A stretch of 64,000 nucleotides of DNA from assembly GCA_900469445.1 (NCBI GenBank), contig UBXM01000021.1:1-64000 (forward strand), given 5' to 3'. The position numbers were made by a program, and so were the translations under genes. The DNA is from Hyphomicrobiales bacterium (GTDB lineage Bacteria; Pseudomonadota; Alphaproteobacteria; Rhizobiales; Rhizobiaceae). Position 1 is the stretch's first letter, and each line of letters starts with the position of its first letter. This document shows, piece after piece, positions 19,406 to 28,691 of the stretch. Below the pieces are notes generated by a model. The model saw only the letters and a list, made by a program, of their open reading frames with translations. It made no database searches and was not told the origin of the DNA.

Positions 19406-20644
19406 TTAGTCCCTGCGATCTTTCTCCGGCGGTGCCGCAAGCCGGTTGAAATAGGCAGAGGTGCGCAACAGGGCGCGGAAGCGGGAATGCCGTTCGGATG
19501 GAGGCACGGGTGGCCGGGTACCCATGCGCAGAAGGGTAAAGACCAGAAATCCGGCAAAGATGAAGGATGTATAGGCGAAAAAGGCCTGTGGGCCATAATA
19601 TTGGAGAAGGGCAGCGGCGAGCAGTGGCCCGACGATTGCCCCGACCGACCAGAAGAAAAGCAGACCGGCTGCGACAAGGGCATATTGCCCGGGTTTGGCG
19701 TGGTCGTTCCCATGCGCCGAGCACAGCGAATAGAGCGGCATCGAAAACGCGCCGAACAGAAATATGGCGATGATATTGGCCGTCTCGTTCGTGCCCGCGC
19801 CGAATGAGAGATAGCCGCCGGTCAGGATCGATCCGATCGTCGCCCAGACGATGACGCGCCGTCTGTCCAGCTTGTCGGAGTAGAGACCGAGCGGATATTG
19901 CAGCACCACGCCGCCGATAATGCCGGCGCTCATGAAGGTGGCGATCGAGGTAATGTCCATGCCGATCTCATGGGCATAGACCGGCCCGATATTGCGGAAG
20001 GCGGCCATGGAAAGGCCGACGGCAACGACCCCGACCACGGCAAGCGGCGAAATCTGCCAGACTTCCTTCAGATCGAATGTCACCGCATCCGGTGGGGCGG
20101 GGCCGGATTTGTCGGCCACCGAAATCGGCACCAGCGATAGCGTCATGGCGACCGAAATGATGGCGAAGAGTGCTTGTCCTTCAATGCCGATCGTCGGAAT
20201 GAGATATTGGGCGAACGTGACGGAGCCGAGATCGACGAAACGATAGATGGAAAGTGTTCGGGCCCGGTTTTCATTCGTGACCTTGGCATTGATCCAGCTT
20301 TCGACGGTTGCAAACAGGCTCGCAACCGCAATACCGATCAGGAAGCGCAGGAGCGCCCACGCGACGGGATCGATCACCTGTGCCATGACGATCGAGCAAG
20401 ATGCCGCCACCGCAGCCATTGCCGCAAAGGTTCGGATATGCCCGATCAGGCGCAAAAGTCGGGTGACATAGATGCAGCCGATTGCGAAACCGACGCTGTA
20501 TCCCGCGCCGATCATGCCGATCACGGTGGGCGAAAACCCCTCTGCCGTGCCGCGCAACGCGATATAGGTGCCTTGCAGCCCGTTCCCGCCGATCAGGATG
20601 CCTGCAGTGACGAGAAGGGGCACGAGAGGCTTGATATGGCTCAT
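19406..20644 (-). CDS. major facilitator superfamily transporter (YcaD-like)
   Basis: A 412-residue inner-membrane transporter with twelve predicted helices. Features include the early GTYIALRGTAEGFSPTVIG segment, the RFLIGIAVASLFATVESWIN block that is characteristic of the YcaD group, and LYSDKLDRRRVIVW, the usual charged loop between helices 8 and 9. Substrate unknown. The ATG at 20644 lacks a strong ribosome site; an in-frame ATG at 20674 is an alternative. The gene stands alone between rnd and the DUF411 gene. Confidence 0.85.
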   Translation of the reverse strand: MSHIKPLVPLLVTAGILIGGNGLQGTYIALRGTAEGFSPTVIGMIGAGYSVGFAIGCIYVTRLLRLIGHIRTFAAMAAVAASCSIVMAQVIDPVAWALLRFLIGIAVASLFATVESWINAKVTNENRARTLSIYRFVDLGSVTFAQYLIPTIGIEGQALFAIISVAMTLSLVPISVADKSGPAPPDAVTFDLKEVWQISPLAVVGVVAVGLSMAAFRNIGPVYAHEIGMDITSIATFMSAGIIGGVVLQYPLGLYSDKLDRRRVIVWATIGSILTGGYLSFGAGTNETANIIAIFLFGAFSMPLYSLCSAHGNDHAKPGQYALVAAGLLFFWSVGAIVGPLLAAALLQYYGPQAFFAYTSFIFAGFLVFTLLRMGTRPPVPPSERHSRFRALLRTSAYFNRLAAPPEKDRRD

Positions 20645-20816
20645 CGGGAATCTTTGCGCGGGGTGTGTTCGCAAAAATCTAGCGCGTTGCGCGAAGGAGC
20701 GACAGGCCAGAAATGCTTCGGGAAGCCCTCATCGCGCGAAAAATGTGGAGATACCCGCCCGTGCTCTATTGAGCAGAGGCGGGGTCTTGCCGTTATGAAA
20801 GATCAAGCCTGCCGCT

Positions 20817-21272
20817 TTACGGTCTGATTTCCATATAGACCGATTGGCTGCCATCCTTGTTGAGGGCGATGACATCATAGGATGCGGACGGATCCTCGCC
20901 CATGCCCAATGAGCCGCTCGGCATGCCGGGAACGGCGATGCCGGTGATGTCGGGATGTTCGCTCAGCACACGGTTGACTGCTTCCAGCGGTACATGGCCT
21001 TCAAAGACGTAGCCGTCTGCAACAGCCGTGTGGCAGCTCCAGGCATCATCCGGCACCTTGTAGCTGGCCTTCAATGTGTCCATGTCCTCGACATTTTCCA
21101 TGCGAAGCGGAATGCCTGACGCTTTCAGCGCTTCTGCCCATTCTTCGCAGCAGCCGCAATAGGGGCTTTTATAAACCACCATTTCCGCCGCCATGGCGCC
21201 GGTGGCAATGAAGGATGCTGCACTCATGAGTGCGAAGGCGAGCGATCTCGCCGTAAATTTCCGTCGGTTCAC
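20817..21272 (-). CDS. DUF411 metal-binding periplasmic protein
   Basis: A 151-residue exported protein. After a signal sequence (RRKFTARSLAFALMSAASF, ending at AMAAE) comes the DUF411 core: VYKSPYCGCCEEW with C39, C41 and C42, then WSCHTAVADGYVFEGHVP (C80, H81, H93) and ITGIAVPGMPSGSLGMG. The Cys/His set suggests copper or other soft-metal binding, and relatives sit in copper-resistance loci (CopG). The RR pair near the start may be a Tat motif, but it is weak. The next gene downstream of it in the window, 46 bases upstream in transcription, is the His-rich membrane protein at 21319. Confidence 0.87.
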   Translation of the reverse strand: MNRRKFTARSLAFALMSAASFIATGAMAAEMVVYKSPYCGCCEEWAEALKASGIPLRMENVEDMDTLKASYKVPDDAWSCHTAVADGYVFEGHVPLEAVNRVLSEHPDITGIAVPGMPSGSLGMGEDPSASYDVIALNKDGSQSVYMEIRP

Positions 21273-21318
21273 GATAATCTCCTTGAGGTTCGGCGAACGA
21301 ATGCTTCGGTTCGGGCGG

Positions 21319-21690
21319 TCAGGCCGCCCGCAGGTAGCCGATCGGAGATTTGGGAGGAGGCGAGGGAGGTCCGATACGCAGAGAAGAGAAGGCTGCGTCG
21401 TCAGGACGGGGATAGGTTGGTGGAAGCAGGGACGGAACGGCAGTCAGGTTATCCGGAAGGATTGCGGCCGTTGCCAATAGGACCAGGCAGGCTGCAAGCG
21501 CACAACCTGCCTTCGAGCACTGTGTCTCGATCTGATGGCCGTCCATCGGCGCATGCCCGCGGTGCAAGGCCAATTCGGTATGGCTGAGATGAACATGATC
21601 CGGTGCCGGTTGCGAGCCATAGACAACGGGTCCGCGCGCCAGAAAAAGCGCGGCCAGAAGCATCAGCATGACCCGGATAAACTTGACCAT
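21319..21690 (-). CDS. small His-rich membrane/exported protein next to DUF411
   Basis: Unrecognised 123-residue protein. It has an N-terminal hydrophobic segment (FIRVMLMLLAALFLARG), a His-rich stretch (DHVHLSHTELALHRGHAP, then DGHQIE), a Cys-flanked second hydrophobic segment (CSKAGCALAACLVLLATAA) and a Pro-rich tail ending GYLRAA. The His/Cys content and position directly before the DUF411 gene on the same strand suggest a shared metal role. The start is uncertain: ATG at 21690 begins at the hydrophobic segment, ATG at 21744 adds a Cys-containing lead; neither has a clear ribosome site. Confidence 0.55.
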   Translation of the reverse strand: MVKFIRVMLMLLAALFLARGPVVYGSQPAPDHVHLSHTELALHRGHAPMDGHQIETQCSKAGCALAACLVLLATAAILPDNLTAVPSLLPPTYPRPDDAAFSSLRIGPPSPPPKSPIGYLRAA

Positions 21691-21936
21691 AAATCTATAA
21701 TTGCATCGCCCGCATGAACAATAAAGGGACGGATGACGGGACATAAGTACGCAGTCGGTGACCGCGCGGGCACACGCGAATGCTGACTATCATGTGCTAA
21801 GCAGGGGTGCGGAAGCATTGCAACCTTGACAAATCGGAGCGCACATGCGCTTTTCGCGCCGATTTTCCATGCGACCGGCGGCCGTGCTCTGCACGCCATA
21901 AAACCCGTTCCCAAGCATCAGTCCAGGATTGAAGTC

Positions 21937-23727
21937 ATGCATCGTTACCGCAGCCACACCTGTGCAGCCCTCCGCAAGTCGGATGTCGGCTCCAATGTCC
22001 GCATTTCCGGCTGGGTCCATCGTGTACGAGATCATGGCGGCGTTTTGTTCGTCGATCTGCGCGACCATTACGGCATGACCCAGGTCGTCTGTGACCCGGA
22101 TAGCCCGGCCTTCAAGACGGCCGAAATCGTTCGTGGCGAATGGGTGATCCGCATCGATGGCACCGTCAAGGCGCGTTCGGAAGACACCGTCAACAAGAAC
22201 ATGGCGACCGGCGAGATCGAACTCTACGCCAAGGAAATCGAAGTTCTCGGCGCTGCCAAGGAACTGCCGCTGCCGGTCTTCGGCGAGCCGGAATATCCGG
22301 AAGACGTGCGCCTGAAGTATCGCTTCCTCGACCTGCGTCGCGAAACGCTGCACAAGAACATCGTCAAGCGCACCCAGATCATCGCTGCCATGCGCCGCGA
22401 AATGACCATCGGCGGCTTCACCGAATATTCGACGCCGATCCTGACCGCATCCTCGCCGGAAGGCGCACGCGACTTTCTCGTGCCGTCGCGTATTCATCCC
22501 GGCAAGTTCTTCGCCCTGCCGCAGGCGCCGCAGCAGTACAAGCAGCTGATGATGGTTGCCGGTTTCGACCGTTATTTCCAGATCGCGCCGTGCTTCCGCG
22601 ATGAAGACCCGCGCGCCGACCGCCTGCCGGGCGAATTCTACCAGCTCGACCTCGAAATGAGCTTCGTTACCCAGGAAGAAGTCTGGGAAACGATGGAGCC
22701 GGTCATACGCGGCATCTTCGAAGAGTTCGCCGAAGGCAAGCCGGTCACCAAGGAATTCCCGCGCATCCCGTACGACGTCGCCATCCGCAAGTATGGCTCG
22801 GACAAGCCGGACCTGCGTAACCCGATCGAGATGGAAGCGGTTACCGAGCATTTCGCCGGTTCCGGCTTCAAGGTCTTCGCCGGCATGATCGCGTCGAACC
22901 CGAAGGTCGAAGTCTGGGCGATCCCGGCCAAGACCGGTGGCTCCCGCGCATTCTGCGACCGCATGAACGCATGGGCGCAGCAGCAGGGTCAGCCGGGTCT
23001 CGGCTACATCTTCTGGAAGGAAGAAGAAGGCAAGGTTGTCGGCTCCGGTCCGCTCGCCAAGAACATCGGCGAAGAACGCACCGAAGCGCTGCGCGTGCAG
23101 CTCGGTCTTGAGGCTGGCGATGCCTGCTTCTTCGTCGCCGGCGAACCGGAAAAGTTCTACAAGTTCGCAGGCGAAGCCCGTAACCGCGCTGCCGACGAGC
23201 TGGGTCTCGCCAACAAGGACCAGTTCGCCCTGTGCTGGATCGTCGACTTCCCGTTCTTCGAATATAACGAAGAAGACAAGAAGATCGATTTCGCCCACAA
23301 CCCGTTCTCGATGCCGCAGGGTGGTCTCGACGCGCTGGAAAACCAGGATCCGCTGACGATCAAGGCCTACCAGTACGACATGGTCTGCAACGGCTTTGAA
23401 ATCGCTTCGGGTTCGATCCGTAACCAGCTGCCGGAAGTCATGGTCAAGGCCTTCGAAATGGTCGGCCTTTCCCAGCAGGACGTGGAAGATCGCTTTGGCG
23501 GCCTCTACCGCGCCTTCCAGTACGGCGCGCCTCCGCACGGTGGCATGGCAGCCGGCGTCGACCGCGTTGTCATGCTTCTGACCGGTGCCAAGAACCTGCG
23601 CGAAATCACGCTGTTCCCGATGAACCAGCAGGCACAGGATCTTCTGATGGGCGCACCGTCGGAAGCCACGCCGCAGCAGCTGCGCGAACTGGCGATCCGC
23701 CCGATCCCGCCGGTTAAGAAAGACTGA
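21937..23727 (+). CDS. aspS: aspartyl-tRNA synthetase
   Basis: Charges tRNA-Asp. The 596-residue bacterial-type enzyme has the OB-fold anticodon domain ([23 protein letters not shown] region), class II motif 2 ([20 protein letters not shown] region), the bacterial insertion domain, and motif 3 ([15 protein letters not shown]). The start at 21937 is set by AGGATTGAAGTC upstream and by the conserved [13 protein letters not shown] beginning. Many alphaproteobacteria use a non-discriminating AspRS with GatCAB; that cannot be decided here by eye. A good terminator follows. Confidence 0.96.
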   Translation: MHRYRSHTCAALRKSDVGSNVRISGWVHRVRDHGGVLFVDLRDHYGMTQVVCDPDSPAFKTAEIVRGEWVIRIDGTVKARSEDTVNKNMATGEIELYAKEIEVLGAAKELPLPVFGEPEYPEDVRLKYRFLDLRRETLHKNIVKRTQIIAAMRREMTIGGFTEYSTPILTASSPEGARDFLVPSRIHPGKFFALPQAPQQYKQLMMVAGFDRYFQIAPCFRDEDPRADRLPGEFYQLDLEMSFVTQEEVWETMEPVIRGIFEEFAEGKPVTKEFPRIPYDVAIRKYGSDKPDLRNPIEMEAVTEHFAGSGFKVFAGMIASNPKVEVWAIPAKTGGSRAFCDRMNAWAQQQGQPGLGYIFWKEEEGKVVGSGPLAKNIGEERTEALRVQLGLEAGDACFFVAGEPEKFYKFAGEARNRAADELGLANKDQFALCWIVDFPFFEYNEEDKKIDFAHNPFSMPQGGLDALENQDPLTIKAYQYDMVCNGFEIASGSIRNQLPEVMVKAFEMVGLSQQDVEDRFGGLYRAFQYGAPPHGGMAAGVDRVVMLLTGAKNLREITLFPMNQQAQDLLMGAPSEATPQQLRELAIRPIPPVKKD

Positions 23728-23766
23728 TCTCAGTCTTCCGATTTGAATATCGTCAAGAAATCGCAG

Positions 23767-23790
23767 CGGCGGCCTTCGGGTCGCCGTTTT
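23767..23790 (+). terminator. rho-independent terminator of aspS
   Basis: CGGCGGCC, loop TTCG, GGTCGCCG, followed by TTTT. Eight pairs with one G-T wobble, closed by a stable tetraloop, 40 bases after the aspS stop. Confidence 0.85.
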
Positions 23791-23923
23791 GCATAGGTGT
23801 GCAATGCAAGGCTGCATTGCTGCATTGCGGAATTGGCAGCAGTTTTTAATCTTCTGGTTGAGATTTATTTAAGTCCTGGCAGGCAGTTATGCCGATACGT
23901 TCATCTGCCTCGGGATCCACGAC

Positions 23924-26032
23924 TTGGCCTTCTTTTCTAATCTTCGCATTTCTCATCGTGTGCTTTTGCTCGCCATTCTCGCTTTCGTCGGCATCGCTGC
24001 CATTTCGGCGATCTTTCTTGGCCAGAGACAGATGGAGGCAGGTTATAGGGCGGCGGCGGATGTGCTGACGGAAAGACAGGCGGAGGTCTCCATGATGTCC
24101 GCGAGCGTCAGCGACAGTCTGCTTTGGGAGCAATATTTCCTGCTCAACAAGGACATGGCAGCGGTCGAGAAGTTTCAGGTTGCGATTGCCGGTGTTCATG
24201 CCCGGCTCGATGGATTGAGATCTTCGGCAGAGGGTGAACTGGCCGCCGATCTCGAGCGGCTGGGCGAAGGGCTTGCGGTCTACGAAGCGGCCTTCGCCAC
24301 GCTGGTGAAAGACAATCAGGAGCTGGGTCTCGATCAGAATAACGGCCTTGAAGGCGCAATGCGCTCCGCCGTGCATTCGGTCGAAGAGCGCCTTCGCTCG
24401 GTCGAGGATATCGGCATTCGCGCAAGCATGCTGATGATGCGCCGGCACGAGAAGGATTTCATCCTGCGTCGCGATGCGAGTTACCTCGAAAAGCATGCAG
24501 CAGAGGCGGAAACCTTTACCGCTATGGTCAAGCAGGCCTTCCGCCCCGGCGCGCAGCGCAGCCGCGTCATGGATGCGCTGGAAATCTACAGGACGGCGTT
24601 CCGCTTCTATGCCGAGGGCAGCTTGAAGGAAGCGAAGTCGGAAGCGGATGTATCGGCAGCCTATCAAGCACTGGAGCCGCAGGTCTCGGCCATCCGCGCA
24701 GGCTATGAGGCGCAGCGGGCCGAGACGCTTGCCGAAAACCAGTTGGTGGCAGAACGAAATTTCATCATCGTCGCCGCACTTATTCTCGGCGCCATCGTCA
24801 CGTTGATCGCAGGCGTCTGGCTGATCGGACGTTCCATCACCGGCCCGGTCGTCGCCATGACCGGAGCCATGCGCAGGCTGGCCGATGGCCAAACGGATAT
24901 CACCATCCCGGCGCTTCACTGTCGTAATGAATTCGGTGCGATGGCCCATGCACTCGATACGTTCCGCGAGGCCGCGATCGCCAATAGCCGGCTTGAGCAG
25001 GAGGCTGCGGAAGCTCGTGCCAGTGCCGAGAACGATCGCAGAAGTATGCAGGAGGAAGCGGAAGCCGAGGCGCGCAGGATGCTTCAGCAGGCGACGCGCG
25101 GCCTTGCCGGCGGTCTGCATCGCCTCGCCGAGGGGGATCTTTCCTTCACGCTGTCCGAGCCTTTCGCCCCCGATTTCGAGGCGCTTCGAGGCGACCTCAA
25201 CCAGACTGTCGCACGCCTTGCTGATGTGATGACGCAGATCGCCCATGCCAGCGGCTCGATCGAAGGCGGAAGCCGCGAGATCGCGGGCAGTGCCGATGAT
25301 CTCTCCCGCCGCACGGAACAGCAGGCGGCTTCGCTTGAGGAAACTGCGGCAGCTCTGGATGAGATAACCGCCAATGTCGGAAATTCGTCGCGTCGTTCGC
25401 AGGAGGCGCATGGCCTTGCCGGTGATGCGAACAAGGCGGCGGAGCATACGCGGGTTCTCGTTGTGAATGCGCTGGATGCCATGCAGCGTATCGAAGGATC
25501 GTCGGCAAGGATTTCCGGCATTATCGGCGTAATCGACGAGATCGCTTTCCAGACCAACCTCTTGGCGCTGAACGCTGGTGTCGAGGCGGCAAGGGCAGGG
25601 GATGCTGGTCGCGGCTTTGCAGTCGTGGCGCAGGAGGTGCGGGCGCTCGCCAGCCGCTCGGCAGATGCCGCACGCGAGATCAAGCAGCTCATCCAGATTT
25701 CGGCCGACGAGGTGAAAGACGGCGTCCGCTCCGTGCGCGATACCGGCGAAGCGCTGACCGGGATCAGCGGTCACATCGAAGCGATCAACCTTCAGGTCGA
25801 GGCCATCGCGGTCTCCGCGCGTGAACAGTCGGTCGGGCTCGGCGAGATCAACAGCGCCGTCAACCTGCTCGATCAGGGTACCCAGCAGAACGCCGCGATG
25901 GTGGAGGAAAACAATGCGGCCAGCGCGCTTCTGATGACGGAAGCGCAGCGTCTGCGCGAACTCGTCGGAATGTTCCGTCTGTCGCCCAGTCGGCAGATGG
26001 AGCAGGAGCGGCTGGATAGCCGGGCGGCTTAA
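23924..26032 (+). CDS. methyl-accepting chemotaxis protein
   Basis: A 702-residue membrane chemoreceptor. TM1 lies at about residues 12-32, a helical periplasmic sensor runs to about 280, and TM2 ([19 protein letters not shown]) is followed by HAMP units and the signalling domain. The conserved hairpin tip is at 541-575 ([20 protein letters not shown], then [14 protein letters not shown]), where CheA and CheW dock. The sensor carries two runs with [15 protein letters not shown], the kind of helical bundle domain (HBM-like) that binds organic acids in other receptors; that is inference. No C-terminal CheR pentapeptide. The start appears to be TTG at 23924 because no ATG is in frame upstream of the conserved MAFFSNL beginning. 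Confidence 0.88.
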   Translation: MAFFSNLRISHRVLLLAILAFVGIAAISAIFLGQRQMEAGYRAAADVLTERQAEVSMMSASVSDSLLWEQYFLLNKDMAAVEKFQVAIAGVHARLDGLRSSAEGELAADLERLGEGLAVYEAAFATLVKDNQELGLDQNNGLEGAMRSAVHSVEERLRSVEDIGIRASMLMMRRHEKDFILRRDASYLEKHAAEAETFTAMVKQAFRPGAQRSRVMDALEIYRTAFRFYAEGSLKEAKSEADVSAAYQALEPQVSAIRAGYEAQRAETLAENQLVAERNFIIVAALILGAIVTLIAGVWLIGRSITGPVVAMTGAMRRLADGQTDITIPALHCRNEFGAMAHALDTFREAAIANSRLEQEAAEARASAENDRRSMQEEAEAEARRMLQQATRGLAGGLHRLAEGDLSFTLSEPFAPDFEALRGDLNQTVARLADVMTQIAHASGSIEGGSREIAGSADDLSRRTEQQAASLEETAAALDEITANVGNSSRRSQEAHGLAGDANKAAEHTRVLVVNALDAMQRIEGSSARISGIIGVIDEIAFQTNLLALNAGVEAARAGDAGRGFAVVAQEVRALASRSADAAREIKQLIQISADEVKDGVRSVRDTGEALTGISGHIEAINLQVEAIAVSAREQSVGLGEINSAVNLLDQGTQQNAAMVEENNAASALLMTEAQRLRELVGMFRLSPSRQMEQERLDSRAA

Positions 26033-26205
26033 GCGCATCCAAGTCTCCGGCGAAGTCCAGACTGTCCGAACCGCGACTTCGGGCAAGGGCTTATGTATTG
26101 CTGCAGTTTTGCCATGGTTTCTGCCACAATTAAGGCAGTTAAAAATGCGGAACCAACTCATCCCGACTGTGTTGTTACTGCCAGCAGAAGCAAGGGAGAA
26201 ACAAC

Positions 26206-26526
26206 ATGCGTAAGTTCCTGCTGGCCGCATCGGCGGCCCTGATGGCCTTTTCCGGTGTGGCTTTCGCCCAAACCACCGTGATCACTCAGGATCCGGTAAC
26301 GACCAATTCCACGGTCGTGCTGCCCGGCGAAGTCCGCACCTATGTGATGGAGCAGCCGATCGAATCCGTGCCTTATGAAGGCGACGTACTGGTCGGTCGC
26401 GTATTGCCCGACACTGTCGAGGTCCGTCCGGTCGAGGGTTACGATAACTACGGTTACACCATCGTCAATGAGCGACGTGTGATCGTCGACCCCCAGACCC
26501 ACACGGTTATCCAGGTTCTCGAGTAA
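26206..26526 (+). CDS. DUF1236 family exported protein
   Basis: A 106-residue small exported protein. The signal peptide is MRKFLLAASAALMAFSGVAFA, cleaved before QTT. The mature part carries the DUF1236 pattern: GEVRTYVMEQP, GDVLVGRVLPDTVEVRPVEGYDNYGY and the ending VNERRVIVDPQTHTVIQVLE. GGGAGAAACAAC precedes the ATG. The family is common in Rhizobiales and has no known function. A terminator hairpin follows. Confidence 0.88.
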   Translation: MRKFLLAASAALMAFSGVAFAQTTVITQDPVTTNSTVVLPGEVRTYVMEQPIESVPYEGDVLVGRVLPDTVEVRPVEGYDNYGYTIVNERRVIVDPQTHTVIQVLE

Positions 26527-26555
26527 TCGCGTTCTCTGAACAGGATAGAATATGT

Positions 26556-26586
26556 AAGGCCGGTATCGCTTAGCGTTTCCGGCCTT
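26556..26586. terminator. bidirectional terminator between DUF1236 gene and the small membrane gene pair
   Basis: AAGGCCGG (26556-26563) and CCGGCCTT (26579-26586) form a perfect eight-pair stem with a 15-base loop, followed by CTTTCGTG on the plus strand. The stop codon of the minus-strand 37-residue gene lies in the loop, so the same hairpin would end both converging transcripts. Confidence 0.65.
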
Positions 26587-26683
26587 CTTTCGTGATTGAT
26601 TTGGCCAGACACCAAGCCGCCACGCCTATCATGGCCGCGCCGATCGGTACGATCAGGAAGGAAATCAGCTCCATCGTATTCAT
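26570..26683 (-). CDS. 37-residue membrane micro-protein, coupled to the gene at 26680
   Basis: A very short gene: it starts MNTMELISFLIVPIGAAMIG and ends AKSITKEGRKR, with one transmembrane helix and a strongly basic tail that would stay in the cytoplasm. Its ATG overlaps the TGA of the upstream 79-residue gene as ATGA, the classic arrangement for translational coupling, and its stop lies in the loop of a terminator. These three facts support it despite its length. No function is known to me. Confidence 0.6.
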   Translation of the reverse strand: MNTMELISFLIVPIGAAMIGVAAWCLAKSITKEGRKR

Positions 26684-26919
26684 GGCTGTAATCCCTTTAG
26701 AATTGTGCTTGCCAAATAATGTAGGATGAATGCTCCCGAGAAGCAAAAGATCGTGGTCAGGGCAGCAGCGCCACCAAAGCTATCCGAGCGGCTGGCGCTC
26801 GCGACGATAGGGGCCAGAACCCCTACGGCAAACACTGCTATTCCCATTCCATTCACGAAGGTCGCCAGCAGTTTCAGCCGCTCGTTGTTCACCAGTTTTC
26901 GCTGAGCGTCGTCGTCCAT
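26680..26919 (-). CDS. small two-helix membrane protein
   Basis: A 79-residue protein starting MDDDAQRKLVNNERLKLLAT, with two hydrophobic helices (about residues 19-42 and 52-75) joined by a short Ser/Asp-rich loop. Not recognised. The ATG at 26919 follows a G-rich stretch (GGGGATCGGGG); an ATG at 26964 would add 15 residues. It is the first gene of a two-gene unit with the 37-residue gene. Two-helix proteins of this size are often subunits or regulators of larger membrane complexes; the divergent neighbour is a SulP transporter. Confidence 0.65.
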   Translation of the reverse strand: MDDDAQRKLVNNERLKLLATFVNGMGIAVFAVGVLAPIVASASRSDSFGGAAALTTIFCFSGAFILHYLASTILKGLQP

Positions 26920-27151
26920 CCCCGATCCCCCAACCCATTTCACGATAGCCGGAAAACTCTTCAAGCCAAATCGTATTGATCACGGACTTGGCATTTGTTC
27001 GGTTCGCCGCTATTGCTCGGAAACCACAAGGACTCGGGTGAAACTCCCGGGTGGCTCTTCCGGCCGCCGATCCGCCGGACAACGCAAAGCATCAGCCGTT
27101 TTCACACCCCGGATTTCTCCTGCGGCGATGCGCGAATGTGTGCGATTTTCC

Positions 27152-28639
27152 ATGACAAGTTTGACCAATTACCGCCGCGAGTGGTTCTCCAGTATCCGTG
27201 GCGATATCCTTTCCGGCATCGTCGTCGCTCTCGCCCTGATACCGGAGGCCGTGGGCTTTTCCGTCATCGCTGGCGTCGATCCCAAGGTGGGGCTCTTCGC
27301 CTCCGTCGCCATCGCCTGCACCACGGCGATTACCGGTGGCCGCCCCGCGATGATTTCCGCCGCAACCGCTGCAACCGCCGTCCTGATGGGGCCGCTGGTG
27401 AAGGAACACGGGATCGAATATCTCTTTGCCGCAACGCTGCTGATGGGCGTGCTGCAGATCATCGCCGGCATGCTGAAGCTGGGGCGACTGATGCGCTTCG
27501 TCTCGAAGTCGGTGATGACCGGTTTCGTCAATTCTCTGGCGATCCTGATCTTCATGGCTCAGCTGCCGCAGCTGATCGGCGTGCCGAATATCACTTATCC
27601 CCTGATCGCCCTGGCGCTCGCGGTGATCTACCTTTTCCCCTATCTGACGAAGGCGGTACCTTCGCCGCTGGTGGCCATCGTTGTGATAACGATCGTGACG
27701 CTCAGCTTCGGCATCCATGTGCCGACGGTCGCCGATCTGGGTGAAATGCCGACCACGCTGCCGGTATTTGCGCTTCCCATGGTGCCGCTGACATTCGAGA
27801 CGCTGCAGATCATCTTCCCGTATTCGCTGGCGCTTGCCGCCGTCGGCCTGCTGGAATCGCTGCTGACGGCCCAGATCGTCGACGACATGACCGATACGGT
27901 CAGCAGCAAGAGCCGGGAATGCGTGGGACAGGGGACAGGCAATATCGTGTCGGGCCTGTTCGGCGGCATGGGTGGCTGCGCCATGATCGGCCAATCGGTG
28001 ATCAATGTCTCTTCGGGAGGCCGCGGGCGTCTTTCCACCTTCGTTGCCGGCGCATTCCTGCTCATCCTGCTGCTCGTGCTGGACGATATCCTGCGCATCG
28101 TGCCGGTTGCGGCACTGGTGGCGATCATGATCATGGTCTCGATCGGCACGTTTTCGTGGAAATCGATCGTCGACCTGAAGCGGCATCCCGGCACGTCATC
28201 GATCGTCATGCTGGCGACCGTTGGCGTTGTGCTTGCAACGCACGACCTGTCAAAGGGGGTGATTGTCGGTGTGCTGCTATCGGGCGTCTTCTTTGCCGGC
28301 AAGGTGGCACGCATGTTCAAGGTGGCGGCCAAAACCACCTCCGATGGCAAGTCGCGAACATACGAGGTCGAAGGGCAGATTTTCTTCGCCTCGACCCATT
28401 ATCTGCTTCAGGCTTTCGATTTCGAGGAGAAGCTGGAACGCGTGACGATCGACGTCAGCCGCGCCCATCTCTGGGACATTTCCGCCGTTGACGCTTTGGA
28501 CCAGGTCGTCCTGAAATTCCGCCGCCGTGGCGTGGAGGTCGAGGTGAGGGGCGCCAATGAAGCGAGCGCCAGCATGATTGATCGCTTTGCGCTTCACGAC
28601 AAGGAACACGCCTCTCTCAGCGCATCTGCTGCGCACTGA
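27152..28639 (+). CDS. SulP family anion transporter with STAS domain
   Basis: A 495-residue inner-membrane carrier of the SLC26/SulP family (sulfate, bicarbonate or dicarboxylates). The membrane core begins [27 protein letters not shown] and contains [21 protein letters not shown] and [17 protein letters not shown], the family's conserved anion-site region. The C-terminal STAS domain (about 410-485) has [20 protein letters not shown]. The ATG at 27152 gives the usual short N-terminus; ATG 27128 is possible. Its substrate cannot be told. It is divergent from the small membrane genes and ends in a strong terminator. Confidence 0.9.
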   Translation: MTSLTNYRREWFSSIRGDILSGIVVALALIPEAVGFSVIAGVDPKVGLFASVAIACTTAITGGRPAMISAATAATAVLMGPLVKEHGIEYLFAATLLMGVLQIIAGMLKLGRLMRFVSKSVMTGFVNSLAILIFMAQLPQLIGVPNITYPLIALALAVIYLFPYLTKAVPSPLVAIVVITIVTLSFGIHVPTVADLGEMPTTLPVFALPMVPLTFETLQIIFPYSLALAAVGLLESLLTAQIVDDMTDTVSSKSRECVGQGTGNIVSGLFGGMGGCAMIGQSVINVSSGGRGRLSTFVAGAFLLILLLVLDDILRIVPVAALVAIMIMVSIGTFSWKSIVDLKRHPGTSSIVMLATVGVVLATHDLSKGVIVGVLLSGVFFAGKVARMFKVAAKTTSDGKSRTYEVEGQIFFASTHYLLQAFDFEEKLERVTIDVSRAHLWDISAVDALDQVVLKFRRRGVEVEVRGANEASASMIDRFALHDKEHASLSASAAH

Positions 28640-28641
28640 CA

Positions 28642-28673
28642 AAAAAGCCCGGCAGTTTCCTGCCGGGCTTTTT
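28642..28673. terminator. strong bidirectional terminator
   Basis: AAAAAGCCCGGCAG, loop TTTC, CTGCCGGGCTTTTT: fourteen perfect pairs including A-T tracts at the base, so it has a T-run on either strand. It lies two bases past the sulP stop and 18 bases from the end of the converging gene. Confidence 0.95.
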
Positions 28674-28691
28674 ATTTCTGAAGCGATAATA

